Under the pieces are notes generated by a model. The model made no database searches. It was given only the letters and a program-made list of their open reading frames with translations, and had not been told where the DNA came from. This document shows, in pieces, positions 1 through 4,677 of a stretch of DNA of 5,292 nucleotides. Within the stretch, counting starts at the first letter, position 1. The number at the start of each line of letters is the position of its first letter. Origin of the DNA: an uncultured Clostridia bacterium (GTDB lineage Bacteria > Bacillota > Clostridia > Christensenellales > Borkfalkiaceae); contig CATZIC010000087.1 in NCBI GenBank assembly GCA_958419945.1, forward strand, positions 1 through 5,292, written 5' to 3'. Both the position numbers and the translations under genes were made by a program.

Positions 1-106
1 AGGCACGAAAGACTAAAAACAAATTGTAACCGCCTTTTGCGAGAGCAAAAGCGTATAGCTTATATGAGTTAGTTAAGTCAAAGCCAAGCGGAGCAAGTCT
101 TCTCAT
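1..106 (-). CDS. Possible 5' end of a minus-strand reading frame, truncated by the window
   Basis: An open frame on the minus strand starts at an ATG (106-104) and runs 35 codons off the left edge without a stop. It begins MRRLAPLGFDLTNSYK and contains YAFALAKGGYN. The frame is also open for 12 codons upstream of that ATG, back to a TAA. No good Shine-Dalgarno is present, only an A-rich tract with a terminal G. Part of the frame (31-53) can fold as a hairpin with a GAGA loop, so it may instead be a structured repeat that happens to be open. I do not recognise the product. It could equally be a spurious frame. Confidence 0.25.
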   Translation of the reverse strand, partial: MRRLAPLGFDLTNSYKLYAFALAKGGYNLFLVFRA

Positions 107-144
107 CTTTTTTATACCGTGATAGATGACTTGAACGACGCGTT

Positions 145-172
145 AAAAAAACAGTACGGTGACTGTTTTTTA
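145..172. terminator. AT-rich hairpin, possible bidirectional terminator
   Basis: Arms 146-155 and 162-171 are a perfect 10-bp inverted repeat (AAAAAACAGT / ACTGTTTTTT) with a 6-base loop. Read in either direction the second arm is a run of 6-7 T, so it could end transcripts from both sides. The stem has only three G:C pairs, so it would be weak. It separates the left-edge frame from the plus-strand unit starting at 309. Confidence 0.4.
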
Positions 173-188
173 GCGGCGGCACGAAATA

Positions 189-217
189 ATTTTATCCGAG
201 CAAAATACTTGTAACAA
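189..217 (-). promoter_or_regulatory. Candidate minus-strand promoter toward the left edge
   Basis: On the minus strand a TTGTTA -35 (217-212) and a TAAAAT -10 (194-189) are separated by exactly 17 bases. The -35 matches consensus at 4 of 6 positions and the -10 at 5 of 6. It would start about 75 bases before the ATG at 106. The transcript would pass through the hairpin at 145-172, which might attenuate it. The short palindrome ACTTGTAACAAGT (208-220) overlaps the -35. Only sequence similarity supports it. Confidence 0.3.
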
Positions 218-259
218 GTGAGTGTTCAGCTATGTTTTGTAGATATGAAAGTTTTTAGG

Positions 260-288
260 TTGACCTTGCAACTTATTAGTGTTATAAT
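260..288 (+). promoter_or_regulatory. Strong sigma-A promoter of the 309-1574 unit
   Basis: TTGACC (260-265) and TATAAT (283-288) are 17 bases apart. The -10 is perfect and the -35 matches 5 of 6 positions. Transcription should start near 295, giving a leader of only about 14 bases before the ATG at 309. That leaves no room for an RNA regulator, so control would be at initiation or absent. Confidence 0.8.
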
Positions 289-308
289 TGACGAAAAAGA
301 ATGACTGA

Positions 309-863
309 ATGAGAATTATGAAATTCACTAAAAAATTATTGAATTGGAAAATATGGCTTTTAAAAATATTGCCTATAGTCTTGTTTATTAGTTGGCTAAG
401 TTTAATGATTTACATTTACGTAAACAGGCTTTACAATGCTACGCTAATTATCAGCACACAAGCGCTATTTCCGCTCGCATTTGTTTTGCTTAACGCAGAC
501 TCTATCGTTTTACGGATAAAGGAAAGGCGTTACGTAAGGGGGATAGCGTCATTGCTTTTATGTTGCGCTTTTTTAGGACTGCAAATTGCCACAATAGCTA
601 TGGTGCCTGAGCTTATCGAAGCATCTAATGAAAAGCAAAACGCCTATCAAGTTTTGCAAGAAACCGATTTCGACGATGCCACATATAAAGAACAATGGAA
701 TGCTTGGAAAACTGCCAACGACAAAGCGCATAACGTAAGTCAAGCTATGCGACTTTTATCTATGGGAAGCTACCTTGCTATCGTTCTTACAGGAATTTGC
801 GATCAACCCGTCAAAAAAGACAAAGAAGAGTCTGATGGCGATGCTGTGGACGATAAGGCGTAG
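309..863 (+). CDS. Four-helix integral membrane protein of unknown function
   Basis: This 184-residue protein has hydrophobic segments at about 15-37, 44-66, 78-99 and 147-164. A charged, Asn/Gln/Lys-rich hydrophilic stretch at about 102-146 separates the third and fourth helices. The C-terminal tail (165-184) is very acidic (KEESDGDAVDDKA). The basic N-terminus suggests the N-terminus is cytoplasmic; with four helices the acidic tail would be cytoplasmic too. I do not recognise the family and see no catalytic motif. The start is ATG 309; an in-frame ATG at 318 is an alternative. Neither has a strong Shine-Dalgarno, only an A-rich GAAAAAGA at 293-300. A three-codon ATG-ACT-GAA-TGA frame at 301-312 overlaps the start. 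It is first in a promoter-driven unit with the SGNH hydrolase 48 bases downstream. Confidence 0.75.
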   Translation: MRIMKFTKKLLNWKIWLLKILPIVLFISWLSLMIYIYVNRLYNATLIISTQALFPLAFVLLNADSIVLRIKERRYVRGIASLLLCCAFLGLQIATIAMVPELIEASNEKQNAYQVLQETDFDDATYKEQWNAWKTANDKAHNVSQAMRLLSMGSYLAIVLTGICDQPVKKDKEESDGDAVDDKA

Positions 864-880
864 GGCAAGCTTACTTACTA

Positions 881-904
881 CGCATATGCGGAACGTTTTA
901 AACG
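881..904. repeat. Two small palindromes between the membrane protein and hydrolase genes
   Basis: CGCATATGCG (881-890) is a perfect 10-base palindrome. CGTTTTAAACG (894-904) is an 11-base palindrome directly after it, ending 7 bases before the hydrolase ATG. Together they fill half of the 48-base gap. They may be operator-like or just chance; no promoter is evident here. Confidence 0.3.
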
Positions 905-911
905 AGAAAAA

Positions 912-1574
912 ATGAGATATAAGATTTCAATTTTGGGTGATTCGATTTCTACGTACGAAGGTTATAACCCATACGGCTATCACGTATATTACAAGGGCGA
1001 AAGGCTGATAGACAATCAAATTTCAAGCGTTGACGACGTCTGGTGGAAGCAGGTGATAGATGGTATCTGTGGAGAGTTGTGCGTTAACAATTCCTATTCG
1101 GGAAGCACTGTTGCAGGCGGTTTTCCGCCTTCCGCCTGTTCCAAAGAAAGATGCTCTGATCTTCACGAAGAAAGTTTTCCCGACGTAATTTTGGTTTATA
1201 TAGGAACCAACGACCGTGGTTTTGAAGTGGAATTAGGCATGGACGCCCCGCAAGATACACAAAAGTTTTACGGCGCATATCGTTCAATGCTTAAACAGAT
1301 CAAATGTAATTATCCTACCGCAAAAGTCGTATGCGCAACGCTTCTAATGGGGCGGCTAAAAGACGGAATCGATCTTGACTACGACCGTTTTATGCGAGAG
1401 GATAATCGATATAATGAAGCGATAAGATTAGCTGTAAAAGAGGAATGTTGTTTACTTGCAGATTTAGCCCTGTTTGGCGAACGCTACGAAACTCTGGACT
1501 ATTGCCATCCCACTAAAAACGGACATAGCACCATGGCGAAGCTTTGGCTGAAGTGTCTGAATTCTTTATTATAA
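912..1574 (+). CDS. SGNH/GDSL-family hydrolase, cytoplasmic
   Basis: This 220-residue protein carries the full SGNH set. Block I is ILGDSIST with nucleophile Ser11, block II Gly is in NNSYSGST (Gly64), block III is GTND (98-101, oxyanion Asn100), and block V is DYCHP with catalytic Asp196 and His199. The family hydrolyses ester bonds of lipids, acylated sugars or cell-wall acetyl groups; the substrate here cannot be told from sequence. There is no signal peptide or membrane segment, so it should act in the cytoplasm. The length is normal for a single-domain member. The start is ATG 912, right before the catalytic strand, with a weak A-rich ribosome site containing GAG. It is the second gene of the unit driven from 260-288 and is followed within 20 bases by a strong terminator. 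Its 11 cysteines are unusual for such a small enzyme. Confidence 0.9.
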   Translation: MRYKISILGDSISTYEGYNPYGYHVYYKGERLIDNQISSVDDVWWKQVIDGICGELCVNNSYSGSTVAGGFPPSACSKERCSDLHEESFPDVILVYIGTNDRGFEVELGMDAPQDTQKFYGAYRSMLKQIKCNYPTAKVVCATLLMGRLKDGIDLDYDRFMREDNRYNEAIRLAVKEECCLLADLALFGERYETLDYCHPTKNGHSTMAKLWLKCLNSLL

Positions 1575-1590
1575 CTCTGAAAATTACCAC

Positions 1591-1633
1591 AAAAGGGGCT
1601 GCCGCAAGTTGACACTTGCGACAGCCCCTTTTT
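1591..1633 (+). terminator. Strong intrinsic terminator after the SGNH hydrolase gene
   Basis: The outer stem pairs 1591-1601 (AAAAGGGGCTG) with 1622-1632. A single C/A mismatch follows, and the inner stem pairs 1603-1609 (CGCAAGT) with 1614-1620 around a TGAC loop. That makes 18 base pairs with a T run at 1629-1633. The flanking A and T tracts make it potentially bidirectional. It begins 17 bases after the hydrolase stop. Confidence 0.9.
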
Positions 1634-1660
1634 CAAGAGTTTGAAGTTTTAAGTTAAGTT

Positions 1661-1702
1661 ATCACTGCGTCATTGCGAGAAATCTTATTGCCGTGAATCC
1701 AG
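1661..1702. repeat. Degraded copy of a TCATTGCGAG-type dispersed repeat
   Basis: The stretch contains CGTCATTGCGAG (1668-1679), then AATCTTATTGCCGTGAATCC (1681-1700). This resembles the widespread 'GTCATTGCGAG ... AGCAATCT ... GTGAATCC' palindromic intergenic repeats of many bacterial genomes. The inner palindrome is broken, so it looks like a decayed copy. The assignment rests on memory of such repeats, not on a second copy in this window. Confidence 0.4.
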
Positions 1703-1724
1703 AAGCCCAAGCGTGAAAATTGTC

Positions 1725-1760
1725 AAAAATGGGGCTATAAGCCCGTTATCAGCCATTTTT
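1725..1760. repeat. Hairpin containing copy A of an exact 16-base repeat
   Basis: The 16 bases at 1735-1750 (CTATAAGCCCGTTATC) recur exactly, in the same orientation, at 4678-4693. In this copy they sit within flanking arms AAAAATGG (1725-1732) and CCATTTTT (1753-1760), which can pair to close an imperfect hairpin. An alternative fold pairs GGGCT with AGCCC locally (1732-1744). Function unknown. Confidence 0.6.
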
Positions 1761-1782
1761 ATATAATAATTTAATCCTTATT

Positions 1783-1842
1783 AGGCTCCATATGTAGCAA
1801 AGGGAGCTGAAACGAAAGACCATGAGGGATTGTTCGTTTTTT
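1783..1842 (+). repeat. Degraded clostridial intergenic repeat with hairpins
   Basis: AGGCTCC (1783-1789) and GGGAGCTG (1802-1809) form a 5-bp GCTCC/GGAGC stem. Then AAACGAA (1810-1816) pairs with TTCGTTT (1833-1839) around a 16-base loop, ending in a T run to 1842. The order of words (GGCTCC, AAGGGAGCTG, TGAGGGATTGTTCG) resembles dispersed intergenic repeats common in gut Clostridia. The second hairpin could act as a weak plus-strand terminator. The assignment is from memory. Confidence 0.4.
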
Positions 1843-1867
1843 ACAAATGCAAAAATGTTCAAATGTG

Positions 1868-1906
1868 CCAAAAACCGACCTATAGAAGGACTTTTGTCGG
1901 TTTTGG
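1868..1906 (-). terminator. Terminator of folT
   Basis: On the minus strand, AAAACCGAC (1904-1896) pairs perfectly with GTCGGTTTT (1879-1871), extendable by two C:G pairs, around a 16-base loop. It ends in five T before GG. It lies about 25 bases past the folT stop. The large loop and short T tract make it moderate rather than strong. Confidence 0.6.
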
Positions 1907-1929
1907 GGTGATTTTGGCGGTTTTTTGCT

Positions 1930-2556
1930 TTATATAGGGAATTTGTCTTTAACTGCGGGGATTGATTTTATTAAAGGAAGTGTAACAAACAAAAGCGCGT
2001 AATTTACAAGGCTGTTAAATATCTGCCCTTTGAAAATAAGACGGTATCCTAAATAAAGCAAAAAGCCTGCGTCCCGGCGACCGGTGATATTTTCCACGTA
2101 AGTTAAAAATGCGTCGCTGAAACCGAGTTTTCGATTATATAAATAGAATCCCGTCGAGTTTATACACACCGTGCAGACTATGAACGAGATAATAGAAAAG
2201 GCTAAGATTTTAACGAAAATCCAATACTTGTTTTTGGACTTTATCCCGAAGATAATGCCCGCAAGAAAGGCAAAACCGCCCGTGGATATTCCTACCCATG
2301 CCATATAAAGTTGCCCCCAGGAATTTATAAAAAAGCCGATAAGGTCGCCGATAAAGCAGGAAAGAAAACCGAAAACGGGTCCTAATACAATTCCGTTTAC
2401 GCAGGAAAATACAATGGAAAGTGAAAACTGCACGTCGAAAATTTTTATTTCGAGTAGCATGTTCGTGATGGTTGAAAGTGCCGTAAAGAGTGCGACAAAA
2501 GCCACTTTCTTACCCGCAGACTTCGGTTTTAAAAATTCCGAAAACAAAAAATTCAT
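1930..2556 (-). CDS. folT: FolT-type substrate-binding (S) subunit of an ECF folate transporter
   Basis: This 208-residue membrane protein starts at ATG 2556. After a short basic N-terminus (KPKSAGKK, 10-17) it shows about six hydrophobic segments, near 18-36, 46-68, 70-80, 85-105, 112-133 and 165-195. This is the S-component architecture of energy-coupling factor transporters. Motifs typical of the folate group are GPVFGFLSCFIGDLIGFF (59-76), CINSTGFYLY (131-140) and a YRLIFKGQIFNSL segment near 171-183. The protein binds the vitamin in the membrane and works with a shared EcfA/A'/T module, which is not in this window. The THF riboswitch directly upstream is strong independent evidence for folate as substrate. 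The start is supported by a GGGAGG Shine-Dalgarno (2571-2566) at 9 bases. It is a monocistronic unit with its own promoter and terminator. Confidence 0.88.
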   Translation of the reverse strand: MNFLFSEFLKPKSAGKKVAFVALFTALSTITNMLLEIKIFDVQFSLSIVFSCVNGIVLGPVFGFLSCFIGDLIGFFINSWGQLYMAWVGISTGGFAFLAGIIFGIKSKNKYWIFVKILAFSIISFIVCTVCINSTGFYLYNRKLGFSDAFLTYVENITGRRDAGFLLYLGYRLIFKGQIFNSLVNYALLFVTLPLIKSIPAVKDKFPI

Positions 2557-2564
2557 AACAAAAA

Positions 2565-2586
2565 ACCTCCCGTAATTACAAGAGGT
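2565..2586 (-). promoter_or_regulatory. Hairpin sequestering the folT ribosome binding site
   Basis: On the minus strand, ACCTCTTGT (2586-2578) pairs with ACGGGAGGT (2573-2565) around an AATT loop. The 9-bp stem includes two G:U wobbles. It buries the whole GGGAGG Shine-Dalgarno (2571-2566). It follows directly after the riboswitch terminator, so even read-through RNA could be limited at translation. Pairing is seen in the sequence; the regulatory role is inferred. Confidence 0.6.
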
Positions 2587-2590
2587 CCGT

Positions 2591-2620
2591 AAACAAAAAA
2601 CGCCTTAAAGCAAAGGCGTT
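2591..2620 (-). terminator. Riboswitch-controlled intrinsic terminator in the folT leader
   Basis: On the minus strand, AACGCCTT (2620-2613) pairs with AAGGCGTT (2606-2599) around a 6-base loop. It is followed by TTTT-G-TTT (2598-2591). It lies about 26 bases after the THF aptamer and 35 bases before folT, the usual place for an attenuator. A possible competing antiterminator pairs AAAGGC inside the aptamer (2684-2679) with GCCTTT of the terminator's 5' arm (2617-2612). Confidence 0.85.
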
Positions 2621-2625
2621 TATAA

Positions 2626-2644
2626 TATAGGTAAAATACCTATA
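2626..2644 (-). promoter_or_regulatory. Perfect small hairpin between aptamer and terminator
   Basis: TATAGGTA and TACCTATA form a perfect 8-bp stem (2626-2633 with 2637-2644) with a 3-base loop. It begins one base after the closing stem of the THF aptamer. It may stack on aptamer P1 or be a pause hairpin or part of the switching element. The role is unknown. Confidence 0.5.
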
Positions 2645-2645
2645 C

Positions 2646-2741
2646 TGCAACGGACGCGGAAGCGCACCGCAAGGTCAAGCCTTTTCGTTTGCAAACAACA
2701 TCCCGTTTTGCAACACTTAACGCGCGACTTCCTACTCTGCA
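2646..2741 (-). ncRNA. Tetrahydrofolate (THF, folT motif) riboswitch aptamer
   Basis: The minus strand matches the conserved THF aptamer in order. It shows GAGTAGG after a TGCA closing-stem half, then CGCGTTAAGTGTTGC, ACGGGATGTTG in the P3 loop, the P3 return arm TTTGCAAACGA, then TTGCGGTGCG and GCGTCCGTTGCA. P1 pairs TGCA (2741-2738) with TGCA (2649-2646). P2 pairs GGAAG with CTTCC. P3 pairs GTTGCAAA with TTTGCAAAC with one bulge. The GGGA of the P3 loop can form the class's pseudoknot with TCC in the 3' joining region. The aptamer binds reduced folates and normally lowers expression of folate uptake genes. The predicted transcription start (about 2743) lies right at its 5' end, and folT follows. 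Confidence 0.9.
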
Positions 2742-2749
2742 TTTACTTC

Positions 2750-2778
2750 ATTATAGGTTAATATAGGGCTACTGTCAA
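2750..2778 (-). promoter_or_regulatory. Consensus sigma-A promoter of the THF riboswitch/folT unit
   Basis: On the minus strand TTGACA (2778-2773) and TATAAT (2755-2750) are both perfect consensus hexamers separated by exactly 17 bases. Initiation near 2743 would place the aptamer at the extreme 5' end of the RNA. Such a strong promoter fits control resting wholly on the riboswitch. It lies only 35 bases after the flippase stop, so folT has its own transcript. Confidence 0.92.
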
Positions 2779-2813
2779 CTAAACGTAAGGCGTTTTGCGT
2801 TATTAGAAAATTT

Positions 2814-4292
2814 TTATTTCAGAAGCTTTTTAAAATCGAACGTTCCCGTTAAAAAGATAAATACCGCTTCAAAAATAATTGCTGCAATGCCGGTTATTGT
2901 AAGATTTAAAAAGTCGTTGGTTCTTGCATATAAAACTCCGTGCAAAAAGAACGCAAACAGGGTAGTCAAGCCCAAAGATACAAGGTAAAGGCTTATTTTT
3001 TTAAGGTAAACTTTGCCGCTTCCGGTAATTTTCGATAAAAGCACAAAATTAAGACTGCCCGTCAAAACGTAACTTAAAAAGTAGCCGATAATAAGAGAAT
3101 ACACGCCCGCCTTTTCGGTTAGAAAAATCACGCACAAAATCATTGCGACGGCGCCGATAATGAAGTTTATAAGGGTAAGTTTTTCTCTGTTAAGGGAGTT
3201 AAGCACGCTGTTTGATATCATGGTAAGACTCATGGGCACCATAATAAATGCAGACACCGCAAGATAGCGGCCGGCGTTTTCGTTGTCGTAAACTATCCGC
3301 CCGATTTCCTTTCCGCAGGCAATGAATACCGGCACGATAATTACCGCAATAAGCACCGAGTAGTCAAACGACCTTTCAATGGCGCTATTTAGCGTGTCTT
3401 TTTGCTTTCGGTAGTAACTTTCGGAAAGTTTGGGAACGATAACTAAGGCAATCGAGCCGATTAAAGTGGACGGAATGAACAAAAGAGGCATCGCCATGCC
3501 GGAAAGTTCACCGAAGGCTTCCATTGCTAAGCTTTGTTCCATACCGCTTGCGATAAGTTTTTGCGGAAGCACTACCGCCACAATAGACCCTAAAAATGAA
3601 GTAAGCGTGCGCATTGCGGTGATCGGCGAAGAACTTTCAAGCAGCGGCTTAAGTTTGTGTATGGGGTTCGAGAGTCCGCTTTTTATCATAAATACGGTAG
3701 TGGATAATATGAAAGAAAATACGTATGATATAAGTACGCTTTGTGCCGCCCCCAAAGTTCTTTGCCAACCGCTAGATGCCATTTTTACGATAATGACGCC
3801 GGAAACGCACATCACGATTTCTTCTAAAAGTTCGATTAAGGAATATGTGAAAAAGTTTTTGTTGCCCCAAAAGTAGCCCCTTATAACAGCGTAAACCGAA
3901 GTAATAACCACGCCCGGCAAAATTATCAAAAGAAGGTCGTAACATCTCGGATCCGCAAAAATAAAGGAAAGCTTGTTTCTGAAAACAAACAAAATTACGG
4001 TTATGGGAAGGCTTAATATAAGGCTTGAAAGTATGCCTGCGGACACGACGTCCTTTTCACCCTTAACGCTTCCTTGCGCCCGTTCCTTCATCATAAGGCG
4101 GGAAACGGTAATGGGTATACCGCTTGCCGACAGGGTAACCAAAACCCCGACGACCGAAAGTGTAACCTGATAAATACCTATGAGCTCAGCGCCAAGACTT
4201 CTTGATAGAAATATACGGTAAATAAATCCTATAAACCTTTCAATGCAGGAAAACGCTGTAACAAGCGCGACGGTTTTAACTACTTTTTTAAT
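2814..4292 (-). CDS. SpoVB/MurJ-like lipid-linked oligosaccharide flippase (ATT start)
   Basis: This polytopic protein is about 492 residues if it starts at ATT 4292. Residue hallmarks of the SpoVB/MurJ branch of the MOP flippase superfamily are R19, R26 and R31 in helix 1, LGAELIGIYQ (33-42), SGIPITVSRL (57-66) and RGYFWGNKNF (138-147) followed by an SLIELLEE helix. The predicted layout is about 14 membrane segments. Relatives flip lipid-linked cell-wall or spore-wall precursors; which one here is unknown. The frame is open upstream to a TGA (4304-4302) but has no ATG, GTG or TTG until TTG 4142, which would delete helix 1 and part of helix 2. A Shine-Dalgarno GAGGTGA (4303-4297) sits 7 bases (from GAGG) before ATT 4292, so ATT initiation or a lost ATG is the best explanation. 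It has its own promoter; the next gene downstream is folT. Confidence 0.88.
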   Translation of the reverse strand: MKKVVKTVALVTAFSCIERFIGFIYRIFLSRSLGAELIGIYQVTLSVVGVLVTLSASGIPITVSRLMMKERAQGSVKGEKDVVSAGILSSLILSLPITVILFVFRNKLSFIFADPRCYDLLLIILPGVVITSVYAVIRGYFWGNKNFFTYSLIELLEEIVMCVSGVIIVKMASSGWQRTLGAAQSVLISYVFSFILSTTVFMIKSGLSNPIHKLKPLLESSSPITAMRTLTSFLGSIVAVVLPQKLIASGMEQSLAMEAFGELSGMAMPLLFIPSTLIGSIALVIVPKLSESYYRKQKDTLNSAIERSFDYSVLIAVIIVPVFIACGKEIGRIVYDNENAGRYLAVSAFIMVPMSLTMISNSVLNSLNREKLTLINFIIGAVAMILCVIFLTEKAGVYSLIIGYFLSYVLTGSLNFVLLSKITGSGKVYLKKISLYLVSLGLTTLFAFFLHGVLYARTNDFLNLTITGIAAIIFEAVFIFLTGTFDFKKLLK

Positions 4293-4296
4293 AATG

Positions 4297-4303
4297 TCAC
4301 CTC
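4297..4303 (-). promoter_or_regulatory. Shine-Dalgarno that decides the flippase start
   Basis: GAGGTGA on the minus strand is a strong match to the 16S 3' end. From its GAGG core it is 7 bases to ATT 4292, ideal spacing, but only 4 bases to ATT 4295. The next codons are AAA AAA GTA GTT. The TTG at 4142 has no comparable site, which argues against starting there. Confidence 0.7.
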
Positions 4304-4311
4304 AAAGAATC

Positions 4312-4341
4312 ATAATATCTGTTCGGGATAAATATATTCAA
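4312..4341 (-). promoter_or_regulatory. Candidate promoter of the flippase gene
   Basis: On the minus strand TTGAAT (4341-4336) and TATTAT (4317-4312) are 18 bases apart. The -35 matches 4 of 6 positions and the -10 5 of 6. Initiation near 4305 would give an RNA starting at or just before the Shine-Dalgarno, so the leader would be only about 13 bases. It overlaps the 5' end of the divergent plus-strand gene. Confidence 0.55.
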
Positions 4342-4344
4342 AGT

Positions 4345-4638
4345 ATGACGAACTTATTATTTTCAAGCGACAATTTATCAAGTTTTATCTACGTAGTGGG
4401 AAAGGAATCTCTTGCGGAAATCCAACAAAAAGTCAAGGTGCCGGCTTCTCTCATTATTTATGACAACTCCCTTACCGCGCCGCCGAGCGAAAACACCGCA
4501 CTATACATTCGACCGAGAAAAGAGGTCGTTATCCTGACCCCCGAAAACCTTCCGGAAGGTGAATATGCCGAAAAGCTTAAAGAGCTTAATCACTGTGAAG
4601 TTTTATATCCTTTTCAAATGGTTATCGTACCTGACTAA
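4345..4638 (+). CDS. Small alpha/beta protein of unknown function
   Basis: From ATG 4345 this encodes 97 residues, beginning MTNLLFSSDNLSSFIYVVGK and ending QMVIVPD. I do not recognise a family. By eye, alternating strands and helices suggest a compact cytosolic alpha/beta fold: FIYVVG, an ESLAEIQQKV helix, ASLIIYD, TALYIRP, EVVILTP, an EYAEKLKELN helix and QMVIVPD. There is no signal peptide or membrane segment. Codon use matches the HAD gene downstream. The start is uncertain: the frame also has ATGs at 4294 (114 residues) and 4243 (131 residues), but both would overlap the divergent flippase start region or gene. None has a good Shine-Dalgarno. A TATATT (4333-4338) six bases before ATG 4345 could give a leaderless RNA, without a clear -35. 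It is divergent from the flippase. Confidence 0.65.
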   Translation: MTNLLFSSDNLSSFIYVVGKESLAEIQQKVKVPASLIIYDNSLTAPPSENTALYIRPRKEVVILTPENLPEGEYAEKLKELNHCEVLYPFQMVIVPD

Positions 4639-4655
4639 AATTGAATGTGGCCAAA

Positions 4656-4676
4656 GGCATTTTTTATAAAAGTGCC
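4656..4676. repeat. Hairpin after the small plus-strand gene
   Basis: GGCATTTTT (4656-4664) pairs with AAAAGTGCC (4668-4676), a 9-bp stem with one G:U and a 3-base loop, 17 bases after the stop. No T tract follows on the plus strand, so it is not a classical terminator. It directly abuts copy B of the 16-base repeat. Confidence 0.4.
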
Positions 4677-4677
4677 C

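Larger units (their letters stand above)
1634..1929. other. Intergenic stretch without a convincing gene
   Basis: This stretch lies between two converging units. It holds a degraded dispersed repeat (about 1661-1702), a hairpin with a 16-base repeat also found at 4678-4693, a second repeat-like element (1783-1842) and the folT terminator (1868-1906). A 29-codon plus-strand frame at 1822-1911 overlaps the repeat and the terminator and is probably not a gene. Confidence 0.7.

Noticed and set aside
2..186. GGCACGAAA at 2-10 and again at 178-186, as a possible 176-base tandem repeat
   Set aside because: Identity is only nine bases and the flanks do not match, so chance is sufficient.
1084..1287. 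Minus-strand frame of 67 codons inside the SGNH hydrolase
   Set aside because: It lies wholly inside a gene with an intact catalytic set on the other strand, has no recognisable motif, and is a shadow frame.
1822..1911. 29-codon plus-strand frame beginning MRDCSFFTNAK
   Set aside because: It has no convincing ribosome site, overlaps a repeat-like element and the folT terminator, and is short enough to be open by chance.
2779..2813. Possible terminator between the flippase stop and the folT promoter
   Set aside because: The inverted repeats here are short and imperfect and no T tract follows them, so I cannot support a terminator.
4140..4142. TTG 4142 as the flippase start
   Set aside because: It would remove the conserved first membrane helix and the GAELIGIYQ segment and has no good Shine-Dalgarno, while the upstream ATT does.
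3430..4170. Plus-strand frames at 3430-3876 and 3973-4170
   Set aside because: Both are antisense to conserved membrane segments of the flippase and show no features of their own.
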